Positions 16,474 to 21,834 of a stretch of DNA of 21,834 nt are shown here, one piece after another. The first letter of the stretch is position 1. Every line of letters starts with the position of its first letter. A model generated the notes under the pieces. It was not told the origin of the DNA and made no database searches. It saw nothing but the letters and a program-made list of their open reading frames with translations. The translations under genes were made by a program, and so were the position numbers. This stretch comes from Penium margaritaceum (lineage: Eukaryota > Streptophyta > Zygnematophyceae > Desmidiales > Peniaceae), in contig SZWC01008529.1 of NCBI GenBank assembly GCA_023375785.1, forward strand, positions 77,078-98,911. Direction: 5' to 3'.

Positions 16474-17750
16474 ATGGCTGGTAACCCCACTGGGGAGGGA
16501 TCCTCCTCTGTTGGGGGGACCCCCACCCCCCCTTTCTTGCAGTGGTTGCAGCAGCAGCAGCAGCAGTAGCAGCAGTGGCAGCAGCATGAACAGTAGCAGC
16601 AGCAGCAGCACCAGCAACAGCAGTAACAGTAGGAGCAGTAGGAACAGCAGGATCAGCAGCAACAGCAGGAACAACAGCAACAGCAGAAGCAGCAGCAGCA
16701 GTAGCAGGAGGAGCAGCAGTGGCAGCAGCCCTCTGACGTTGTTGGTAACAACCCTGACCCCCTCGCTGCTCTTCAGCAACAGCTCAATGTCCTGACGTAG
16801 CAGCTTGTGGCACTACAACCGTTGGTCTCTTCGTATGCCCCCAGTGCGCTGCCATCCTTCCCCCCTCCAGGGCACGCCAGCCCAGCTGTGTCTGCTGCCA
16901 CGCAATACCTGGCGCAGCAGCAGACTCAGCGCCAGCGGCAGACTGTGACCTCCGTCCTTGGCCCCACTCTGGGTGCCGGCCGCAGGAAAAAGGACTTTGA
17001 GACGCCACCGCCGCCGCTTCAGGCTGGCGAGCAGTTCCGGAGCTGGGAGCTCAGCTTCTGCATCTGGGCGCAGGGTGAGGGCCTGTGGGCATACTACACC
17101 CTGCCGTATGATGCCACCCTGGCCGACCAGTTGTATAACGCTGGTTGTGCCATCCGGGCTCTAGTCCCTGTCGCCCCTCCGGCTTCCCGCCTCGCCCTCA
17201 AGCCCTTCTTAGGTGACTTTACCGCTGGCGCCACCCAAGACCCTGCAGCCGCATGGTACATCCTCACTCGTCTCCATCGCCTGTCCAGCGAGGTTGAGAC
17301 TAGCCGCCTGCTGCGGGAGTTCAACTCCGTGTACTTGGGGGAGACCGAGACGGTCACCTCCTACTGGCAGCGGGCGGAGGACATCCTTCGTCGCCTCTGG
17401 ACCTCTGCCCCACCCCCTCTGGCCGCGTTCCTCACCATCAAGCGCGGTTCCATCGACGTGTACGCGGACGTCTTCGTCGACTACCCTCACGACGTCCTCT
17501 CCACCATGGCGGCCCAGGGCACCCTCATGCCCTGGGCATACGAGCTCTTCCTCCGCTTTTCTCCCATGACGAAGCTCGTCTGAAGTCCCGACTCCAGCGA
17601 ACGGAGGTCGTCACCTCCCCTGCCGTCGCCTCCCCTGCCATCGTCTCCATGGTTGTCGCCTCCCCCGTCATAGCTATCTCATCATTGTCGGGGAAGAAGA
17701 AGCGTCGGAATAAGAAAGGCAAGGGTCAGTAGCAGCAGCAGCAGTCGTCT
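16474..17750 (+). pseudogene. gag: Gag of element B, with nonsense codons and a frameshift
   Basis: Gag forms the virus-like particle. ATG at 16474 gives MAGNPTGEGSSSVGGTP, then a Gln tract with stops at 16567, 16594, 16624, 16630, 16639 and 16702 and another at 16798 (six TAG, one TAA). From 16801 the frame is open to 17583 and contains the copia Gag core: FRSWELSFCIWAQGEGLWAY, AAAWYILTRLHRLSSEVETS, LLREFNSVYLGETETVTSYW and DVLSTMAAQGTLMPW. Near 17560 the frame shifts, after which HDEARLKSRLQRTEV and the basic GKKKRRNKKGKG region continue. The stop at 16798 aligns with a CAG Gln codon in element A. Confidence 0.85.
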
Positions 17751-18125
17751 ACCGGGTCCAGTGGTGGCGGCTCGTTTTGCCACAACTATGGCCAGCCCGA
17801 ACACGGGTGGTACACGTGCCCTCTACCGACGGATGACGCACGTGTCATTACCACCATGCGTCGCCAGCGCGAGCGCCGTCTCGCCTCTGCCGCCGTAGGT
17901 GTCGCCGCCTCACACAACTCGGCCTTGTCCAGCAGCTCCATCACTCCGGTTGCTTTGCCAGTCCTGTCAACACCAGCGCCGCAGCCGTCGGCGCCGGCAC
18001 AATCATCCTTCTACCCGGGCTCCGGCGCTATCACCCCGCACTCCGTCTACACTTTCCGGCCGTCCTCCCTTGAGCGCCAGCTCGAACAGTTCATCGCGCT
18101 CCAGCTCGACCTACCTCGCCCTCCT
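17751..18125 (+). pseudogene. gag: Gag zinc knuckle and Ser/Pro tail (element B, first copy)
   Basis: FCHNYGQPEHGWYTCP (17775-17822) is the Gag nucleic-acid-binding knuckle C-x2-C-x4-H-x4-C with the second Cys replaced by Tyr (TAT for TGT). It follows a CAG tract containing TAG. Then come a charged MRRQRERRLASA and a Ser/Pro/Ala-rich tail. The sequence breaks at the n at 18126. The same tail, continuing into the protease, is at 19145-19481. Confidence 0.75.
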
Positions 18126-18126
18126 N
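18126..18126. other. Contig join with about 439 bp missing
   Basis: Sequence before the n matches up to 19481 and sequence after it matches from 19921. So the segment equivalent to 19482-19920, holding the end of gag and the protease, is absent here and replaced by one n. Confidence 0.9.
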
Positions 18127-18825
18127 CCTGGTCTTGAGCTCAGCCTTCTGTCCGTCACTTCCCGTGACCGCATGAGCATGGACGTTGTGCACTCGCGTGG
18201 TGTTGGCACTGTGTCGTTGCATCCGTCTGGTCTTGTTGTACTGCACGCCACCGTCCGTGGAAACCTGTGGCATGTACCTCGCCTCTCCTCCTCTCCTTCC
18301 ATCTCCTCCTCGTCGGCCGCCACAGGCCATGTGTTTGTCACCAGTACGCTTTCTCCTCAGCACACTCGGCTCTTACACCGCTGCCTCTGCCATGTGCACT
18401 CTGGCGCCGTAGACAGCATGGTCCGCACCCAACCGGCCAAGGACCTTGACCCGGAAACTTTCCCCCTCCCGTGCCCCACTGAGTGCATTGACTGCGTTGA
18501 GGGGAAGATGCACTGGTCCACGTATCCCTTGTCTTCCTCCCGTGCGTTTGCCCCTCTTGACCTTGTCCATTCGGACATCATGGGTCCTCTCCCCACCGAT
18601 TCCGTCGGCGAGCATGGTCGATATGTCCTCACCCTCACTGACGACTATTCTCGCTACCGCTCGGTCTTCTGCCTTCGGCAAAAGAGCAATGTCGCCCACG
18701 CCATCCAGGACTAGCTTGTCCTTGTGAAGCGCGAGTGTGGCCGTTCTCTCCGCCGATTTCGCTCCAATCACGGTGGTGAGTACATGGGTGAAGCCACGAT
18801 CTTTCTTGCCTCCCGCGGAATCCCA
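18127..18825 (+). pseudogene. pol: Protease end and integrase (element B, first copy)
   Basis: The frame has LELSLLSVTSRDRMSMDVVH, the integrase zinc-finger residues in RLLHRCLCHVH and CIDC, the basic KMHWSTYPLSSSR, and the first catalytic Asp in LVHSDIMGPLP (codon 18574-18576), then LTDDYSRY. A TAG at 18712 replaces the Trp of AIQDWL kept in element A. The second catalytic residue in FRSNHGGEYMG is Asn (AAT, 18766-18768), not Asp. Similarity stops at ASRGIPF near 18825, so the Glu is missing. Dead on three counts. Confidence 0.85.
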
Positions 18826-19143
18826 TTTATGGTTAATCACCCCTTAAAAATTCACCCTTCATTCAGTGTACATGTCCAAAGTAGTCACTTGGAAGTTTCA
18901 TGGTACCTTCGTGGACGTTACGTCACAATTTCATTTTACCAGTTGTCCATAGACAGAATAGTGTATAATTATTCTTCAACATGGGAAAGAACGTGGAAGG
19001 ATCTCAGTGACATTTTTACTACCTAATAAAAACCATGGTTTAGCGATTCACAACTCTATCTACATTTCCCGTTAAAGCACCTATATGTGTACATACACAT
19101 AAACTGTACTACATCTGTAAATACGTAATAGACGTATTTGTGG
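18826..19143. other. AT-rich sequence beyond the element B breakpoint
   Basis: After integrase homology ends, the base composition changes sharply to AT-rich with no long frame. The first 82 bp (to 18907) recur after the second copy of integrase (20620-20701). The rest (18908-19143) is unique in the window and contains only small palindromes such as TGTGTACATACACA. No gene, LTR or RNA was recognised. Confidence 0.5.
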
Positions 19144-19144
19144 N
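19144..19144. other. Contig join (single n)
   Basis: The n separates AT-rich flank from sequence that starts in mid-gag, at the zinc knuckle, and repeats 17789 onwards. Confidence 0.9.
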
Positions 19145-19481
19145 TGGCCAGCCCGAACACGGGTGGTACACGTGCCCTCTACCGACGGATGACGCACGTG
19201 TCATTACCACCATGCGTCGCCAGCGCGAGCGCCGTCTCGCCTCTGCCGCCGTAGGTGTCGCCGCCTCACACAACTCGGCCTTGTCCAGCAGCTCCATCAC
19301 TCCGGTTGCTTTGCCAGTCCTGTCAACACCAGCGCCGCAGCCGTCGGCGCCGGCACAATCATCCTTCTACCCGGGCTCCGGCGCTATCACCCCGCACTCC
19401 GTCTACACTTTCCGGCCGTCCTCCCTTGAGCGCCAGCTCGAACAGTTCATCGCGCTCCAGCTCGACCTACCTCGCCCTCCT

Positions 19482-19920
19482 CCCCAGGGAAGTGCGAGTT
19501 GCATCACTTCCTGCTCTCCTGTCCAGCTCTGCATGACTAAGACTGAGCTACGGTCATGCCTCGTTTCCTCGTCTGTCTCATCGTCTCTCATGGTCTCCGC
19601 TACCCCTTCCCGGGACGACGTTGCTTGGCTTGACGATTGGCAGTCTCGGTTCGCACCTCCTTCCACCGCGTCCACGTCCCTTGCTTGCTGCCATGTGTCC
19701 GTTAGTGATCTTGCGACCCCGGTCCAGGACCCTGCTGAGACCTGGATCATCGACTCCGGGGCCACGCATCACATGACGGCCTCTCATGAGGCCTTTAGTA
19801 TGCTTGGTCTTGTACGCGATGTTTCCGGTGTCTGGCCAGGTGTTGCCTGTCCGTGGTATTGGCGTCGTTCGTTTCCGTGGTCCCTCCGGTGACGTCTTTC
19901 TGACCAATGTCCTTTTCGTC
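19482..19920 (+). pseudogene. pol: Aspartic protease (element B, only copy)
   Basis: TWIIDSGATHHMTASHEAFS carries the retropepsin signature DSGATHHM, with the catalytic Asp at 19752-19754 after a hydrophobic W-I-I. About 25 residues on, the frame has to change by one base (near 19800-19830) to continue as SGQVLPVRGIGVVRFRGPSG and DVFLTNVLFVPGLELSLLSV, the usual C-terminal half of copia protease. It would process Gag-Pol. The frameshift makes it a pseudogene. The upstream part is the Ser-rich end of Gag. Confidence 0.8.
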
Positions 19921-20620
19921 CCTGGTCTTGAGCTCAGCCTTCTGTCCGTCACTTCCCGTGACCGCATGAGCATGGACGTTGTGCACTCGCGTGGTGTTGG
20001 CACTGTGTCGTTGCATCCGTCTGGTCTTGTTGTACTGCACGCCACCGTCCGTGGAAACCTGTGGCATGTACCTCGCCTCTCCTCCTCTCCTTCCATCTCC
20101 TCCTCGTCGGCCGCCACAGGCCATGTGTTTGTCACCAGTACGCTTTCTCCTCAGCACACTCGGCTCTTACACCGCTGCCTCTGCCATGTGCACTCTGGCG
20201 CTGTAGACAGCATGGTCCGCACCCAACCGGCCAAGGACCTTGACCCGGAAACTTTCCCCCTCCCGTGCCCCACTGAGTGCATTGACTGCGTTGAGGGGAA
20301 GATGCACTGGTCCACGTATCCCTTGTCTTCCTCCCGTGCGTTCGCCCCTCTCGACCTTGTCCATTCGGACGTCATGGGTCCTCTCCCCACCGATTCCGTC
20401 GGCGAGCATGGTCGATATGTCCTCACCCTCACTGACGACTATTCTCGCTACCGCTCGGTCTTCTGCCTTCGGCAAAAGAGCAATGTCGCCCACGCCATCC
20501 AGGACTAGCTTGTCCTTGTGAAGCGCGAGTGTGGCCGTTCTCTCCGCCGATTTCGCTCCAATCACGGTGGTGAGTACATGGGTGAAGCCACGATCTTTCT
20601 TGCCTCCCGCGGAATCCCAT
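19921..20620 (+). pseudogene. pol: Integrase (element B, second copy)
   Basis: Near-identical to 18127-18825: zinc-finger His and Cys pairs, first catalytic Asp at 20368-20370 (here LVHSDVMGPLP), the TAG at 20506-20508 in place of Trp, Asn at 20560-20562 in place of the second catalytic Asp, and loss of homology after ASRGIPF. Differences from the first copy include Val for Ile in the SDVMG motif. Confidence 0.85.
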
Positions 20621-20701
20621 TTATGGTTAATCACCCCTTAAAAATTCACCCTTCATTCAGTGTACATGTCCAAAGTAGTCACTTGGAAGTTTCATGGTAC
20701 C

Positions 20702-20810
20702 NTTTTCCTTGTCCATCGACGACTAGCGACAAACGTTGTGGTCGGCGGTCCTCGCGAGCTGTCGATACGGAAGTTCAGTCGAGCCTCCGCATCGACGGCG
20801 GCGGTACAAT
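20702..20810. other. Contig join and pre-satellite sequence
   Basis: After the n at 20702 about 100 bp of GC-rich sequence with TCGACGA and GTCGAT words leads into the satellite. It may be a diverged or truncated unit, as similar words occur inside the repeats, but I cannot align it convincingly. Confidence 0.4.
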
Positions 20811-21125
20811 ACACTAAGTGTATTGTATACTTAGTGTATTCAAGTATCAGTTGTCCAATACACTCCCCAGCTACACAATCCCAATACACTCATCACTTCT
20901 GGGCGGGGGGGAGATGGGGTCCCGACTATGTGGCTACCAATGTGTAATATGGCTGCAACACATATTTATGTCATCGATTAGTCAACGGTCGTCGATCGTC
21001 GATCGTCATCTTTGTAAAGGAAACCGTGTCGTAAGTCGTCGATCATCGATCGTCATTGATCAACGGTCGACAAGTGTTTTCAGATGTCTACTCCAAATAC
21101 ACTTAGTGTATTTTTCACTTGTCTG

Positions 21126-21265
21126 TCAGATACACTTACCATATACACTCCCCCAATAGACTTAACCCTTTCGGGGGGGGGATCTCCAACTCCTATGTTG
21201 TCCCCCCCCTCTCCCCCCAAAGGGTAAACTGTATTGGGGGAGTATCTATGGAAAGTGTATCTGAT
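21126..21265. repeat. Foldback palindrome in satellite unit 1
   Basis: TCAGATACACTTACCATATA at the left is mirrored by a diverged copy at the right, with CTCCCCCAATA paired to TATTGGGGGAG and a G-run facing a C-run. Arms are about 55 bp around a loop of about 20 bp. The structure resembles a miniature foldback transposon. Confidence 0.75.
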
Positions 21266-21598
21266 GGAAACGTAAAAAGTACACTAAGTGTATTGTACAC
21301 TTAGTATGTTCAAGTATCGGTTGTCCAATACACTCCCCAGCTACACAACCCCAATACACTCGTCACTTCTGGGGGGAGGGGGGGAGATGGGGTCCCGGCT
21401 ATGTGGCTACCAATGTGTAATATGGCTGCGACACATATTTATGTCATCGAGTAGTCGACGGTCGTCGATCGTCGATCGTCATCTTTGTAAAGGGAACCGT
21501 GTCGTAAGTCGTCGATCGTCGATCGTCATTGATCGACGGTCAACGATTGTTTTCAGATGTCTACTCCAAAAACACTTAGTGTATTTTTCACTTGTCCG

Positions 21599-21730
21599 TC
21601 AGATACACTTACCATATACACTCCCCCAATACACTTTACCCTTTTGGGGGGGGGATCTCCAACTCCTATGTTGTCCCCCCCCCCAAAGGGTAAAATGTAT
21701 TGGGGGAGTGTCTATGGTAAGTGTATCTGA
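21599..21730. repeat. Foldback palindrome in satellite unit 2
   Basis: Same palindrome as in unit 1 but better matched: TCAGATACACTTACCATA faces TATGGTAAGTGTATCTGA. The loop is GATCTCCAACTCCTATGTTG with G- and C-runs beside it. It is about 8 bp shorter than in unit 1, because the C-run side lost a few bases. Confidence 0.8.
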
Positions 21731-21834
21731 TGGACACGTAAAAAATACACTAAGTGTATTGTACACTTAGTGTATTCAAGTATCGGTTGTCCAATACACT
21801 CCCCAGCTACACAACCCCAATACACTCGTCACTT

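Larger units (their letters stand above)
19145..20701 (+). repeat. Second copy of element B 3' part
   Basis: 19145-19481 repeats 17789-18125, and 19921-20701 repeats 18127-18907. I count only about four base differences in the second part and none obvious in the first. The extra 19482-19920 fills exactly the gap at 18126. Shared damage (TAG for Trp, Asn for Asp, the same breakpoint into AT-rich DNA) shows one locus represented twice, most simply an overlapping contig or second haplotype placed in tandem. Confidence 0.85.
20811..21834. repeat. Satellite array, about 470-bp unit
   Basis: Two full units (20811-21280, 470 bp; 21281-21746, 466 bp) and 88 bp of a third run to the window edge. Each unit has the ACACTAAGTGTATTG palindrome at its start, CCAATACACTCCCCAGC, a G-rich stretch with GGGGAGATGGGGTCCC, two blocks of GTCGATCGTC repeats, an AATACACTTAGTGTATT palindrome, and a long G/C-tailed foldback. 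The two units are similar with scattered changes and small indels. Small open frames on plus are chance. The array probably extends beyond the window. Confidence 0.9.

Noticed and set aside
16474..17583. Reassigned genetic code (TAG read as Gln) in the host
   Set aside because: TAG also replaces Trp (18712, where element A has TGG) and an aromatic position in RNase H, other stops occur, and the elements are plainly decayed. Methylation-linked decay explains the pattern better, although intact host genes would be needed to exclude recoding fully.
17525..17722. Minus-strand frame opposite the gag frameshift
   Set aside because: Shadow of the Gag coding strand. The plus strand continues with HDEARLKSRLQ and basic residues typical of Gag.
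20811..21834. CRISPR-like array or viral origin suggested by short repeats and palindromes
   Set aside because: Unit length is about 470 bp with nested palindromes and no uniform short repeat-spacer pattern. The context is eukaryotic satellite DNA.

Overview
The window looks like repeat-rich heterochromatic DNA from a nuclear genome, most likely a green plant or streptophyte alga. It holds at least four Ty1/copia LTR retrotransposon pieces, several with a plant-type initiator-Met tRNA primer-binding site (TGGTATCAGAGC-like). There are also long CAG/CTG-rich leaders, a GC-rich minisatellite and a satellite array. I see no intact host gene, no tRNA or rRNA gene, and nothing bacterial. The species cannot be fixed from the sequence alone. 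Four single 'n' bases (12825, 18126, 19144, 20702) mark contig joins, and at least two of them sit beside near-identical duplicated sequence.

Layout. 1-760: 5' LTR and start of a minus-strand copia element that leaves the window to the left. 761-977: unrecognised flank. 978-2515: degenerate 14-bp minisatellite with an inner 115-bp tandem duplication. 2516-2819: unrecognised. 2820-7530: minus-strand copia relic (element C), in sense order LTR (7530-7136), PBS, CAG-rich leader, damaged gag, protease, integrase, Pro/Ser linker, and a reverse transcriptase cut off near 2870. 7537-7913: plus-strand fragment of the N-terminal half of a second-family integrase. 7914-14588: minus-strand block reading integrase C-half, linker, RT, RNase H, PPT, LTR, PBS, leader, gag N-terminus (element A). 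14589-18825: plus-strand element B of the same family, reading truncated LTR, PBS, leader, gag, (gap), integrase, then a break into AT-rich DNA. 19145-20701: a near-identical second copy of the 3' part of B that spans the gap in the first. 20811-21834: satellite of about 470-bp units carrying a foldback (MITE-like) palindrome.

How the parts relate. Elements A and B are one family: LTR, leader and gag N-terminus match. Turning the 7914-14588 block around would put the integrase N-half next to the C-half with only about 36 nt missing, so the block is probably an inversion inside a nested or tandem array. The result is two LTR-leader-gag arms of about 2.4 kb in opposite orientation, separated by the pol region. 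Such an arrangement could give a hairpin transcript. All coding regions carry stops, frameshifts or lost catalytic residues. Many stops are CAG to TAG or TGG to TAG changes in CHG context, the pattern expected from deamination of methylated cytosine in plant-type silenced chromatin.
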